DNA of 64,000 nucleotides, taken from contig NZ_JAUSXL010000002.1 of assembly GCF_030815975.1 (NCBI RefSeq), forward strand, positions 1,302,001 to 1,366,000, in the 5' to 3' direction. Shown piece after piece: positions 26,360 to 35,215 of this stretch. A program made the translations under genes and the position numbers. How positions within the stretch are numbered: the first letter of the stretch is position 1; each line of letters begins with the position of its first letter. This DNA comes from Variovorax paradoxus (GTDB taxonomy: Bacteria > Pseudomonadota > Gammaproteobacteria > Burkholderiales > Burkholderiaceae_C). The notes below the pieces were generated by a model. It made no database searches, had not been told where the DNA came from, and saw only the letters and a list, made by a program, of their open reading frames with translations.

Positions 26360-26746
26360 ATGAGCGCCGCGCCAAGAGCCTATGTCGAGCATGTCGCGAT
26401 CTGGGTGAAGGACATCCACTGGCACATCAAGTTCTTCCACGACGTGTGCGGCATGACCATGCGCGAAGTACAGGGCACGGCAAAGGAGCCGATCCAGTAC
26501 TGGACGCTGGGCGGCATGCAATTCATGGCCAAGCCTGACTACGCAGGTCCCGAGGGCCGCCTCGGCCACCTCGGCGTGATGTGCGAAGACCTCGAAGCCG
26601 CGCTCGCCGCGGCGCGGGCCTTCGGCGTCACCGAAATGCCGCAGGGCCGCAACTGGCTGCGCCTGCCTGACGGCCTCGCCGTCGAATTCATCCAGGCCAG
26701 GGCCGGCGCGGTCGCGCAGGCCCTGGCCGTCAATCCCCGCGCCTGA
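26360..26746 (+). CDS. VOC (glyoxalase/dioxygenase superfamily) protein
   Basis: A 128-residue single-module VOC protein. YVEHVAIWVKDIHWHIKFFHDVCGM is the first beta-alpha-beta-beta-beta half, and GRLGHLGVMCEDLEAALAAARAFG with RLPDGLAVEFIQ is the second, with His and Glu positioned as in metal-binding VOC enzymes. It may isomerise, epimerise or cleave a pathway intermediate. Its ATG starts right after the panE-like stop, so the two are tightly coupled. Confidence 0.8.
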   Translation: MSAAPRAYVEHVAIWVKDIHWHIKFFHDVCGMTMREVQGTAKEPIQYWTLGGMQFMAKPDYAGPEGRLGHLGVMCEDLEAALAAARAFGVTEMPQGRNWLRLPDGLAVEFIQARAGAVAQALAVNPRA

Positions 26747-26771
26747 ACAACCCATTCCACAGAGACACACC

Positions 26772-27227
26772 ATGACCACCATCGAAGACAAGTACTGGGA
26801 CGACGCCGTCGTCGGCGAGAAGTGCATCAGCCCGCCCTACGAAGTGACCGAAGCCCGTGTGATGGCCTACGCGGACCTCACCGGCGACCACACGCCCGTG
26901 CACACCGACGAGGCCTATGCGCGCACCACGCCATTCGGCACGCGCGTCGCGCATGGCCTGTTCGGCCTGTCGGTCGCCGACGGCCTCAAGACGAAGAGCG
27001 ACATGCGCTTCATGCCCGGCATGTCGCTTGGCTGGGAATGGAGCTTCGTCGGGCCGATCAAGCTGGGCGATACGGTGCGCGTGAGGTTCCACGTCGGCAC
27101 CAAGCGCGAATCGAAGAGCCGTCCGGGCTGGGGCATCCTGGTGCTGCCATCGGAGCTGATCAACCAACGCGACGAAGTGGTGCAAAAGGGCGAGCACCGC
27201 GTGATGGTGCCGCGGAGGCCCTCATGA
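26772..27227 (+). CDS. MaoC-like (R)-specific enoyl-CoA hydratase/dehydratase
   Basis: A 151-residue hot-dog-fold protein with the MaoC hydratase motif (YADLTGDHTPVHTDEAYARTTPFG), which supplies the Asp and His catalytic pair, and RVAHGLFGLSVADGL. It would hydrate or dehydrate an enoyl-CoA, such as mesaconyl- or crotonyl-type esters. The next gene, a CaiB-type CoA transferase, overlaps by four bases. The pair suggests that a free acid is turned into a CoA ester and then hydrated. Confidence 0.85.
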   Translation: MTTIEDKYWDDAVVGEKCISPPYEVTEARVMAYADLTGDHTPVHTDEAYARTTPFGTRVAHGLFGLSVADGLKTKSDMRFMPGMSLGWEWSFVGPIKLGDTVRVRFHVGTKRESKSRPGWGILVLPSELINQRDEVVQKGEHRVMVPRRPS

Positions 27228-28447
27228 GCACGCGGCAAGCCCTGCCGCTGGCCGGCATCCGCGTCGTCGACTACAGCCACTTCCTGGCCGGCCCGTACGT
27301 CGGCCGCTGCCTGGGGGCACTGGGTGCCGAAGTCATCAAGGTCGAGCGGCCCGGCACCGGCGACGCCGGCCGCCAGCACGCCTGGTTCGTTGGCGACCAC
27401 AGCGGCTACTTCCTGCAGCAGAACATGGGCAAGAAAGGGCTCTGCGTCAACACCAAGGACCTTCGCGGCAACGAGCTGATGCAGAAGCTGGTGGACAGCG
27501 CCGACGTGTTCGTCGAGAACTACCGCCCCGGCGCGCTGAAGAAGCTGGGCCTGGGCTATGAGGAACTGGCGACGCGCAATCCCGGCCTTGTGTATTGCTC
27601 GATCTCGGCCTACGGCCACACCGGTCCCGATGCGCACCGCGCCGGCTTCGGCCTGATCGCCGAGGCCAAGAGCGGCATCATGCAGATGGTCGGCAACCCC
27701 GGTGAGGCCCCGCCGCTGCTGCGCATCTCGCTGGGCGACATGTACACCGGCATCCACGCGGTGGCCGCGATCAATGCCGCGCTGCTCGGCCGCGTGAAGT
27801 CGGGCAAGGGCCAGCACATCGACATGGCGCTTTACGACACGCTGGTGTCGATGCACGAGTACGCGGTGCAGTGCTACACCCTTTCGGGCGGCAAGGAAGT
27901 TCCGGTGCAGACCGGCCACGACATGCCCAACTCCACGCTCTATGGCGTGTTCCGTGCGCAGGACGGCGACCTGGTGATTGCGGCGCAGGTCGACGACGCC
28001 TGGAAGCGCTTTGCCGCGCTGGTGGCGCAGACCGGCGGGCCGGCCGGCTTCAGCGACGCCACGCGTTATCACACCTCGGCCGGGCGCAACGCGAACCGGC
28101 TGGAGATCCTGCCGGTCGTCCGGGCCTGGGTGGAAGCACGCCCCGTGGCCGAGGTGCTGAAGATGCTCGACGCCATCGACGTGCCCTGCGCCAAGGTCCA
28201 GCGCATCGACGAGGTGCTGGCCGATCCGCAGATCCAGGCGCGCGGCATGGTGGTCGAACAGGACCATCCGGCGCTGGGGAAGATCCGCCTGCCCAACCTG
28301 CCATTCCGCTTCTCGGACTGCGACACCACGCAGACGCAGGTGGCGCCCGACCTGGGCGAGCACAACGCCGAGGTCGCCGCCAGCCTGGGCTTCAGCGACG
28401 CGCAGATCGCATCCATGCAGGCCGATGGCGTGCTCTACAGCAAGTGA
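27224..28447 (+). CDS. CaiB/BaiF family CoA transferase
   Basis: A 407-residue family III CoA transferase. N-terminal LAGIRVVDYSHFLAGPYVGRCLGALGAEVIKVERPGTGD, the NYRPGALKKLGLGYEEL segment, YGHTGPDAHRAGF, and the catalytic aspartate in LRISLGDMYTGIHA are all in place. It moves CoA between carboxylic acids in the cytosol. It overlaps the MaoC gene (ATGA) and is followed by aroE and aroQ 14 and 15 bases apart, which indicates one transcript. Confidence 0.92.
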   Translation: MSTRQALPLAGIRVVDYSHFLAGPYVGRCLGALGAEVIKVERPGTGDAGRQHAWFVGDHSGYFLQQNMGKKGLCVNTKDLRGNELMQKLVDSADVFVENYRPGALKKLGLGYEELATRNPGLVYCSISAYGHTGPDAHRAGFGLIAEAKSGIMQMVGNPGEAPPLLRISLGDMYTGIHAVAAINAALLGRVKSGKGQHIDMALYDTLVSMHEYAVQCYTLSGGKEVPVQTGHDMPNSTLYGVFRAQDGDLVIAAQVDDAWKRFAALVAQTGGPAGFSDATRYHTSAGRNANRLEILPVVRAWVEARPVAEVLKMLDAIDVPCAKVQRIDEVLADPQIQARGMVVEQDHPALGKIRLPNLPFRFSDCDTTQTQVAPDLGEHNAEVAASLGFSDAQIASMQADGVLYSK

Positions 28448-28461
28448 AGGAGACGAACCTC

Positions 28462-29283
28462 ATGACCGACCGCTACGCCGTCATCGGCAATCCCATCGGG
28501 CACACCAAGTCGCCCATGATCCACGGCAGCTTCGCGCAGGCGACCGGACAGGACATCGACTACAGCGCCATCGAAGGCCCGCTCGACGGATTTTCTGGTG
28601 CCGTGCTTGCGTTTCGCGACGCCGGCGGCCGCGGCATGAACATCACCGCGCCCTTCAAGCTGCAGGCTTTCGAGCTCGCAACAGACAAGCTCGAGCGGGC
28701 CGAGCTGGCCGGCGCCACCAACGCACTGAAGTTCGAGGGCGACCGCATCCATGCGGACAACTTCGACGGGGTCGGCCTGGTCAACGACATCACGCGCAAC
28801 CTCGGCGTTGCGATGAAGGGCGCGCGCGTGCTGTTGCTTGGCGCCGGCGGCGCTGCGCGTGGTGCGCTGCTGCCGTTCCTGGCACAGCAGCCGGCGGAAC
28901 TCGTCGTGGCCAACCGCACGCTGGCGACCGCCAAGACGCTGGCCGACAGCTTCGCATCGCATGGCCGCGTGATTGTGTCGGGCTACGAGGACCTTGCCCG
29001 GCAGCGCTTCGACATCGTCGTCAATGCGACCTCCGCGAGCTTGAAGGCAGAGCTGCCGCCGGTGCCCGCCGAAGTGCTGAAAGGCGCGAAGCTGGCCTAC
29101 GAACTCGTCTACGGCAAAGGCCTCACGCCGTTCCTGCGCCTGGCCCGGAACGCAGGCGTGCCGCAGCTGGCCGACGGCGTCGGCATGCTGGTCGAGCAGG
29201 CGGCCGAGGCCTTCGCGTGGTGGCGCGGCGTGCGTCCCGACACGCGCGCCCTCATCGAGCGCATGACCATCCCGCTGGTCTGA
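28462..29283 (+). CDS. aroE: Shikimate dehydrogenase family protein (AroE-like, catabolic context)
   Basis: A 273-residue AroE-family enzyme. Substrate-site YAVIGNPIGHTKSPMIHG, K66 (NITAPFK) and D102 (NFDGVG) line up with the catalytic Lys65/Asp102 pair of E. coli AroE, and the NADP loop is GAGGAAR (127-133). It interconverts 3-dehydroshikimate and shikimate or a quinate-like analogue. Paired with a type II dehydroquinase and regulated with CoA-ester genes, it is probably a catabolic paralogue rather than the biosynthetic enzyme. Confidence 0.87.
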   Translation: MTDRYAVIGNPIGHTKSPMIHGSFAQATGQDIDYSAIEGPLDGFSGAVLAFRDAGGRGMNITAPFKLQAFELATDKLERAELAGATNALKFEGDRIHADNFDGVGLVNDITRNLGVAMKGARVLLLGAGGAARGALLPFLAQQPAELVVANRTLATAKTLADSFASHGRVIVSGYEDLARQRFDIVVNATSASLKAELPPVPAEVLKGAKLAYELVYGKGLTPFLRLARNAGVPQLADGVGMLVEQAAEAFAWWRGVRPDTRALIERMTIPLV

Positions 29284-29298
29284 AGAAGAGGAGACACC

Positions 29299-29736
29299 AT
29301 GAAGATCCTCATGCTGCACGGCATCAACCACAACATGTTCGGCAAGCGCGATCCGGTGCAGTACGGCACTGTCACACTGGACGAGATCGATGCGCAGCTC
29401 CAGGCACTCGGCCGCGAACTCGGCGCCGAGGTCGAGAGCTTCCAGACCAACAGCGAGGCAGCGATGTGCGAGCGCATCCACCAAGGCTTCACCGACGGCG
29501 TGGATGCCGTGCTGATCAACGCGGGCGCGTGGACGCACTACAGCTACGGCATCCGCGATGCCTTGGCGATCCTGACGGTGCCAGTGGTCGAACTGCACAT
29601 GTCGAACATCCACGCACGCGAAACCTTCCGCCACCACTCGGTGTTTGCAGAAGTTGTCAGGGGCCAGATCTGCGGGTTCGGCTCTGACAGCTATTTGCTC
29701 GCGCTGCGCGCCGCTGTGTCGGCTGCTCTGCGGTAA
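29299..29736 (+). CDS. aroQ: Type II 3-dehydroquinate dehydratase (AroQ-like)
   Basis: A 145-residue type II dehydroquinase. Catalytic residues are all visible: N12, R17 and Y22 (NMFGKRDPVQYG), N74 and H80 (INAGAWTHYS), H100 (ELHMSNIHARE), R111. The N-terminus MLHGINHNMFG differs from the common GPNLNLLG, hinting at altered substrate preference. It dehydrates 3-dehydroquinate to 3-dehydroshikimate, the shared step of quinate catabolism. It is the last gene of the operon; a small hairpin without a T run follows (29748-29766). Confidence 0.9.
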   Translation: MKILMLHGINHNMFGKRDPVQYGTVTLDEIDAQLQALGRELGAEVESFQTNSEAAMCERIHQGFTDGVDAVLINAGAWTHYSYGIRDALAILTVPVVELHMSNIHARETFRHHSVFAEVVRGQICGFGSDSYLLALRAAVSAALR

Positions 29737-29797
29737 TTGAATGAAGTCATCGCGGACATTGCGATGAAAGCGCGCGAGGGAATCGCCAACCCCGCGC

Positions 29798-30814
29798 TCA
29801 CTCCGCGCGAATGTCGTTCGCCTTCACGATGTCGCCCCACAGCTTGAAGTAGTGGTGCGTCATCTGTGCCAGCTGCTCCGGCGTGCCGCCGCCGGGTTCG
29901 TCGCCGCGCTCGACGATGCCCTTCTGGATGCCCGCGTCCTTCAGCGCGGTGTTCATTGCGCCGTTGGTCTTCTTCACGATGTCGGCGTTCAGGCCGGGCG
30001 GGCCGTACAGGCCGATGAAGGAGATCACCTCGAAGTCCTTGAGCCCGCTCTCGATGGCCGTGGGCACGTCGGGGAAGGCCGGCACGCGCTTGGCGCCGGT
30101 CACCATCAGCGGCCGCAGCTGGCCCGACTTGATGAACGGCGCAATGACCGAGGCGGCGTCGAACATCGCAACCACGCGGCCGGCGATCAGGTCGGTCATG
30201 GCCGGGCCGCTGCCCTTGTAGGGCACGTGGTTCATTCGGGGCTTGCCGATGCGCTCGCGGAACAGTTCCATCGTCGCGTGCGTCAGGCTGCCGGGGCCGG
30301 CCGAGGCGTAGTCGATGCCGTTCTTTTCCTTGTCCTGCGCCTTGGCCCACTCGACGAACTCCTTGAGGTTCTTCGCCGGCACGCTGTTGGGCACGGCCAG
30401 GATGAGCGAGGACTGCAGCAGCAGGCCGATGGGCGTGAGCTTCAGAGGGTCCGCCATCGCCGTGTTGCGGTAGGTGTGCGGGTTGAGCGTGATGTTGCCG
30501 TTGCCCACCAGCAGGCGGTAGCCGTCGGGCGCCGCCTTCATCACGTTGTCGGTGCCGATGTTGCCGCCGGCGCCGGCCTTGTTGTCGATCACCACGCCCT
30601 GCCCCAGCACGGCCTGCATGCCGGCCGTGACCATGCGGCCGGCGAAGTCGGTCTGGCCGCCGGGCGGGTAGCCCACGACCAGCGTGACCGGTTTGCTGGG
30701 CCACGCGCCCTGCGCGAAGCTCAGCGGGCTGGCGATGGCCGCGGCGGCGGCCAGGCCATGCTGCAGAACGGTGCGGCGCGTGGCGCGCGTGTTGGCTTTG
30801 GATGTGTGACGCAT
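29798..30814 (-). CDS. Bug/TctC-type receptor protein
   Basis: A 338-residue periplasmic receptor with a twin-arginine-like signal (TRRTVLQHGLAAAAAIAS) cut near LSFAQG, then WPSKPVTLVVGYPPGGQTDFAGR, IDNKAGAGGNIGTDNVMKA and VPYKGSGPAMTDLIAGRV. It is convergent with the aroQ operon and lies 50 bases downstream of the HAD gene on the same strand, at the far end of the sugar/cyclitol cluster. The ligand is unknown. Confidence 0.9.
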   Translation of the reverse strand: MRHTSKANTRATRRTVLQHGLAAAAAIASPLSFAQGAWPSKPVTLVVGYPPGGQTDFAGRMVTAGMQAVLGQGVVIDNKAGAGGNIGTDNVMKAAPDGYRLLVGNGNITLNPHTYRNTAMADPLKLTPIGLLLQSSLILAVPNSVPAKNLKEFVEWAKAQDKEKNGIDYASAGPGSLTHATMELFRERIGKPRMNHVPYKGSGPAMTDLIAGRVVAMFDAASVIAPFIKSGQLRPLMVTGAKRVPAFPDVPTAIESGLKDFEVISFIGLYGPPGLNADIVKKTNGAMNTALKDAGIQKGIVERGDEPGGGTPEQLAQMTHHYFKLWGDIVKANDIRAE

Positions 30815-30864
30815 GGTTTGTCTCCTCGTCGGGTGGATGGATGGAATCGGCATGTTCTTGTGGT

Positions 30865-31506
30865 TCAGTGCGGCGCCGCCAGATGGGCCGACAGGTCCGC
30901 CAGGCTGGCGATGCGCTGCACGGCGGACGGCAGGTTGGGCGGCTGCTCGCCGAGCGCGAACACGCGCATGCCGGCGGCCAGGCCGGCTGCGATGCCGGAG
31001 GCGCTGTCTTCCACCACGGCGCAATCGGCCGGCGCGAAGCCCATCTGCTGCGCGGCATGCACGAACAGATCCGGGTCGGGCTTCCAGGCGCCGACCTCGT
31101 AGGCGCTGTAGACCGCGCCCTCGAACCAGGGCAGCAGGCCGGTGAGGCCCAGCACCAGCTCGATCTTGTGGCGTGGGCCGTTGGAGGCCACGCAGAACGG
31201 CAGCTTCAGGCCGCGCACCAGTTCCATCGCACCGGCAATGGGCTGCAGGTGCGCGTGGAACAGATCGGCCATGCGCGCGCGCACGCAGGTCTCGAAGTCG
31301 GTGGGCAGCGGCGCGCCGCAGCGCTCGGCCACGAGGGCCATCTGGCGCGACATTGGTGCGCCGCGGTGCGCGTCGAGCACGGCGCGTGCCGTCGGCGGCA
31401 AGCCATGCAGCGCGCCCTCGGCCAGCATGGCCTCGACCAGCCAGGGCTCGCTGTCGACCAAGGTGCCGTCGCAGTCGAAGATCAGCGCGCGGATCGAAGA
31501 ACTCAT
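30865..31506 (-). CDS. HAD family phosphatase / beta-phosphoglucomutase-like
   Basis: A 213-residue HAD hydrolase with motif I FDCDGTLVDSE, motif II in CVASNGPRHK, motif III KPDPDLFVHAAQQMGF and motif IV VVEDSASGIAAGLAAGM. The cap lies between motifs I and II as in the phosphoglucomutase/phosphatase subfamily. It dephosphorylates or isomerises a sugar phosphate. Its start overlaps the stop of the upstream SDR gene (ATGA), so it is part of the sugar cluster. Confidence 0.88.
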   Translation of the reverse strand: MSSSIRALIFDCDGTLVDSEPWLVEAMLAEGALHGLPPTARAVLDAHRGAPMSRQMALVAERCGAPLPTDFETCVRARMADLFHAHLQPIAGAMELVRGLKLPFCVASNGPRHKIELVLGLTGLLPWFEGAVYSAYEVGAWKPDPDLFVHAAQQMGFAPADCAVVEDSASGIAAGLAAGMRVFALGEQPPNLPSAVQRIASLADLSAHLAAPH

Positions 31507-32312
31507 TGCTGTGGATTCTGCTTCAGGTCGTAGAGGATGGCGGCGCTCGTGAGACCGCCATCGACCACCAGGTCGTGCCCGTTCACGAAGCGCGCGTCGT
31601 CGCTCGCCAGAAACGCGATGGCATCGGCCACCTCGTCGGCCTGGCCGTAGCGGGCCATGGGCGTGGCCTGCACGATGGCCTGGCGGATCGCCGGGCCGTG
31701 CAGCACGGCGGTCTGCGCGGTCTCGATCGGGCCGGGCGAGACCGAGTTGACCGTGATGCCATAGGGCGCCAGGTCGATCGCACAAGACTTGGCCAGCGCC
31801 AGCACGCCGCCCTTGGACGCGCAATAGGCCACGCGGCCCGACCAGACCTGCTGGCCCGAGATCGAGGCGATCATGACGATGCGGCCCTGGCGCCGCTCGA
31901 CCATGCGGCGCGCCACGGCCTGGGTGCACAGGTAGGTGCCGGTCAGGTTGATGGCCAGCACGCGGTTCCAGGCCTCGGGGGGGTTGTCCAGCACCGTGCC
32001 CTGGAAGCTCACGCCGGCGCTGTTGACCAGCACGTCGATGGCGCCATGCGCCTGCCAGGCCGCGGCCACGGCCGCCTCGACCTGGGCGGCATCGGTCACG
32101 TCCAGCTCGTGGTGGGTGACGCGGCCCGGCGGCTGCGCCAGTTCGTCGGCCACGCGGCGCAGCTGCTCGGCGTTGACGTCGGCCAGCGCCACGCTGGCGC
32201 CCTCGCGCAGCAGCCGGCGCGCGCTGGCCAGGCCCAGGCCGCTGGCGCCGCCGGTGATGAATGCGGTCTTGCCGCTGAAACGGCCCGCGGGGCCGGGAAG
32301 GGAATCGCTCAT
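31503..32312 (-). CDS. SDR family oxidoreductase (glucose/polyol dehydrogenase-like)
   Basis: A 269-residue classical SDR. TGGASGLGLASARRLL is the cofactor loop, VNSAGVS the structural Asn motif, SISGQQVWSGRVAYCASKGG the catalytic Ser-Tyr-Lys, and SPGPIETAQT with VVDGGL the C-terminal end. It probably oxidises a polyol or sugar acid. It overlaps the HAD gene by four bases and lies 23 bases after a second SDR gene, suggesting two successive redox steps. Confidence 0.9.
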   Translation of the reverse strand: MSDSLPGPAGRFSGKTAFITGGASGLGLASARRLLREGASVALADVNAEQLRRVADELAQPPGRVTHHELDVTDAAQVEAAVAAAWQAHGAIDVLVNSAGVSFQGTVLDNPPEAWNRVLAINLTGTYLCTQAVARRMVERRQGRIVMIASISGQQVWSGRVAYCASKGGVLALAKSCAIDLAPYGITVNSVSPGPIETAQTAVLHGPAIRQAIVQATPMARYGQADEVADAIAFLASDDARFVNGHDLVVDGGLTSAAILYDLKQNPQQ

Positions 32313-32335
32313 GTCTCGCTCCAGTGCACAGGGTT

Positions 32336-33094
32336 TCAGTCCATCAGCAGGCCGCCGTTCATGTCCAGGATCTCGCCCGTGATGAAGCCTGACAGCGGCG
32401 ACGCCAGGAAGCGCACGGCATGCGCGAACTCCTCGGGCTCGCACCAGCGGCCCACGGGAATCTGGCGCAGCAGCTCGGCCTGCTGCTGCGCGGACAGCTG
32501 CTGCGTCACCATCGGCGTGCGCACATAGGCGGGCGCGATCGCGTTGCAGGTCACGCCGTGGCCGGCCAGCTCGCGCGCCAGCGAGAAGGTCAGCGCCCCC
32601 ATGGCGCCCTTGGACACCGAGTAGGCCGTGCCGGCCGTGAGCCCGCCGGTCTTGGCGGCCAGCGAGCCGGTGTTGACGATGCGCCCCCAGCGCCGCGCCT
32701 TCATGGCGGGCACCACGGCCTGGCTCCAGAAGAACGCACCGTCGAGGTTGACGGCCAGCACCTGGCGCCATTCCTCGACCGCCGTGGCCTCGATCTTCTG
32801 GTTGGTCAGCACGCCGGCGTTGTTGACGAGGATGTCGACCTCGCCGAAGCGCCCGCGCACGGCCGCATGCGCGGCGGCGACCGCGGCCGGGTCGGTGATG
32901 TCGCAGACGAAGCCCGCCACGCGCGCTCCCAATGCAGTCTCCAGTTCGCGCAGCGGCGCCTCGGCGCGGTCGATCATGGCCACGCGGCAGCCGTCGTCGA
33001 GCAGGGCCTGCACCGTCGCGCGGCCCATGGTGCCGGCCGCGCCGGTGACCACGGCGACCTTGTCCTGCAGCGGGGAAGAAGATGTCGATTGCAT
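32336..33094 (-). CDS. SDR family oxidoreductase (3-oxoacyl reductase/polyol dehydrogenase-like)
   Basis: A 252-residue classical SDR: VTGAAGTMGRATVQALL cofactor loop, VNNAGVLTNQ, catalytic Ser (NTGSLAAKTGG), YSVSK (Tyr-x-x-x-Lys), IAPAYVRTPMV and the terminal DMNGGLLMD. It is distinct from its neighbour SDR and ends 23 bases before it. The Bug gene upstream on the same strand stops almost at its start. It probably acts on a sugar- or cyclitol-derived hydroxyl. Confidence 0.9.
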   Translation of the reverse strand: MQSTSSSPLQDKVAVVTGAAGTMGRATVQALLDDGCRVAMIDRAEAPLRELETALGARVAGFVCDITDPAAVAAAHAAVRGRFGEVDILVNNAGVLTNQKIEATAVEEWRQVLAVNLDGAFFWSQAVVPAMKARRWGRIVNTGSLAAKTGGLTAGTAYSVSKGAMGALTFSLARELAGHGVTCNAIAPAYVRTPMVTQQLSAQQQAELLRQIPVGRWCEPEEFAHAVRFLASPLSGFITGEILDMNGGLLMD

Positions 33095-33098
33095 GAAG

Positions 33099-34082
33099 TC
33101 AGATCTTGAGGTTGAGCTTGTTGATCAGCGCGCGGTACATGGCGTTGTCCTGCGCCATCACGGCGCGGAACTCCGGCTGGTCCAGATAGCCTTCCCGCAG
33201 GTTGAGCTTGTGCATGGTTTCCTTCAGCGCCGGCTCCTGCATGGACTTGGCGAAAGCCTGGCGCAGCACGGTGACGACTTCCGGCGGCGTGTTGCGGGGC
33301 GCCGCCAGGCCGCGCCAGCCCGTGACCTGCACGTCGATGCCGCGCTCCTTCAGCGTCGGCACCTGTTCCCAGCCCGAGCCGATGCGCTGCGCGCCCATCA
33401 CGGCCAGCGGCCGCACCTTGCCGTCGGCCACGAAGGCCGCCATGTCCGGCGGCGTGAGCGACAGCGCCTCCACGTGGCCGCCCGTCAGGTCCAGCAGCGC
33501 CGGGCCGGCGCCGCGGTAGGGCACGTGGGTGAAGGGCACGCCGGTCTTGTCGGACAGCATCACCGCGGCCAGGTGGCCCAGCGAACCGGGGCCGGCGTTG
33601 CCGACCTTCAAGCCTTCGGCGCCGGCCTTTTTGCTGGCCGCGAGCAGTTCCTCGATGCTGCGGATGGGCGAGTCGTGGCGCACGGCGATGGTCGCCGGAT
33701 CGGCGTTGAGCCGGGCGATTGGCATCACGTCGTCGGAGGTGAAGCGCACCGCGCCCATGTGCGGAATGATCGTGATCTCCACCGTGATGATGCCGATCTT
33801 GTAGCCATCGGGCCGCGCGTTCACGAGTTCGGCCCAGCCCACGCCGCCGCTGGCGCCGGCCTTGTTGACGATGATCAGGCTCTGCGGCAGGTGCTTGCGC
33901 GTGGCCTCGGCCAGCGTGCGCGCCAGCGCATCGGTGCCGCCGCCCGGCGGGAAGGGCACGATCAACTCGATCGGCTTGTTCGGATAAGCACCAGGTTGTG
34001 CGGCAGCGGGCAGCAAGGCACTGCCTCCGAGCGCCGCGAGGGCGCCCATGGCATGGCGGCGGGTGAATGGCGAATTGGTCAT
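33099..34082 (-). CDS. Bug/TctC-type receptor protein
   Basis: A 327-residue receptor with a twin-arginine-like signal (FTRRHAMGALAALGG) and mature start near QPGAYPNKPIELIVPFPPGGGTDALAR. Segments VNKAGASGGVGWAELVNA and VPYRGAGPALLDLTGGHV are family hallmarks. It is one of two Bug genes in tandem (the other ends 28 bases upstream), sharing general layout but clearly different in sequence, so they probably bind different ligands or arose by an old duplication. Confidence 0.9.
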   Translation of the reverse strand: MTNSPFTRRHAMGALAALGGSALLPAAAQPGAYPNKPIELIVPFPPGGGTDALARTLAEATRKHLPQSLIIVNKAGASGGVGWAELVNARPDGYKIGIITVEITIIPHMGAVRFTSDDVMPIARLNADPATIAVRHDSPIRSIEELLAASKKAGAEGLKVGNAGPGSLGHLAAVMLSDKTGVPFTHVPYRGAGPALLDLTGGHVEALSLTPPDMAAFVADGKVRPLAVMGAQRIGSGWEQVPTLKERGIDVQVTGWRGLAAPRNTPPEVVTVLRQAFAKSMQEPALKETMHKLNLREGYLDQPEFRAVMAQDNAMYRALINKLNLKI

Positions 34083-34110
34083 TGAAAGTCTCCCTGAAAA
34101 ATGTGCGCCA

Positions 34111-35094
34111 TCAATCGAGCCGGATGTTGGCGGCCTTGATCACGCCGGCCCACAGCTTCTGCTCGCTGCGCACGAAATCGGCGAACTGCTGCGGCGCCAT
34201 CGGCATCGGCTGGATGCCGATCTCTTCGAGCTTGGCCCGCGTCTCCGGCTGCTTGAGCGCAGTCACCAGTTCCTTGTTGAGCCGCTCCAGCACCGGCGCC
34301 GGCAGCCCGGCCGGGCCGACCAGGCCCTGCCATGCGTAGGCTTCGTAGCCCGGCACGCCGGCCTCGGCCATCGTGGGCACGTCCGGCAGGATGGCCAGGC
34401 GCTGTGGCGTGGCCACAGCCAGCACGCGGAGCTTGCCGGCCTTGATCATCGACAGGCTGGGCGGCAGGTCCACGAACATCGAATTCACCTGGCCGGCCAT
34501 CAGGTCCTGCAGCGCGGGGGCCGAGCCCTTGTAGGCCACGTGCAGGATGTCGGTCTTGGTCTGCTGCTTGAACAGTTCGAGCGCCACGTGCAGCGGCGAG
34601 CCCGGCCCCGACGAGGCCGAGGACACGGAGCCCGGCGACTTGCGAACCAGCGCCAGAAACTCCTGCACGTTCTTTGCCGGGAACGCGGGGTGCACGGCTA
34701 GCACCAGCGGCATGCGGCCCAGGCCGCCGATGAAGCTGAAGTCCTTCTCGGCGTTGTAGCTGAGGCTGGCGTACATCGCCGGGTTGAAGGCCAGCGTGCC
34801 CGAGTCGACCGTGCCCACCGTGTAGCCGTCCGGCGCCGAGCGGGCGATGAAGGTGGCGCCGATGATGCTGGCCGCGCCCGGCTTGTTGTCTGCGATGACG
34901 GGTTGGCCGAGCGCTTGCCCCATGCGCTGCGCGAGCTGGCGCGCGATCACGTCGGTGGTGCCGCCCGGCGCGTAGGGCACGACCCACTTCAGCGGCTGGT
35001 GCGGATAGGCGGCGGGCTGCGCCTGCGCGGCGCCGAGGTTGAGGCCGGCCAGCAGCGTGGCCGCCAGCAGGCGGAGGGTGGTTCGCTTGGTCAT
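34111..35094 (-). CDS. Bug/TctC-type receptor protein
   Basis: A 327-residue receptor with an ordinary Sec signal peptide (MTKRTTLRLLAATLLAGLNL, cut near AQAQP), then YPHQPLKWVVPYAPGGTTDVIARQ, ADNKPGAASIIGATFIARS and VAYKGSAPALQDLMAGQV. It lies between iolB and a second Bug gene on the same strand. The 121 bases to iolB show no gene. It presumably supplies substrate for the IolB/IolC enzymes, though inositol itself is not a known Bug ligand. Confidence 0.9.
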   Translation of the reverse strand: MTKRTTLRLLAATLLAGLNLGAAQAQPAAYPHQPLKWVVPYAPGGTTDVIARQLAQRMGQALGQPVIADNKPGAASIIGATFIARSAPDGYTVGTVDSGTLAFNPAMYASLSYNAEKDFSFIGGLGRMPLVLAVHPAFPAKNVQEFLALVRKSPGSVSSASSGPGSPLHVALELFKQQTKTDILHVAYKGSAPALQDLMAGQVNSMFVDLPPSLSMIKAGKLRVLAVATPQRLAILPDVPTMAEAGVPGYEAYAWQGLVGPAGLPAPVLERLNKELVTALKQPETRAKLEEIGIQPMPMAPQQFADFVRSEQKLWAGVIKAANIRLD

Positions 35095-35215
35095 GGTGTC
35101 TTGTCTCCAGGGTTTTGGATCTGTCTTCTTTGTTGCCTGTCACGCGCGGCAATGACCGCCGGCCACGCTGGGCCGTGTCGTTCGTCTCGCGTGAGTGGGT
35201 GGCTGGTGGCCCGCG

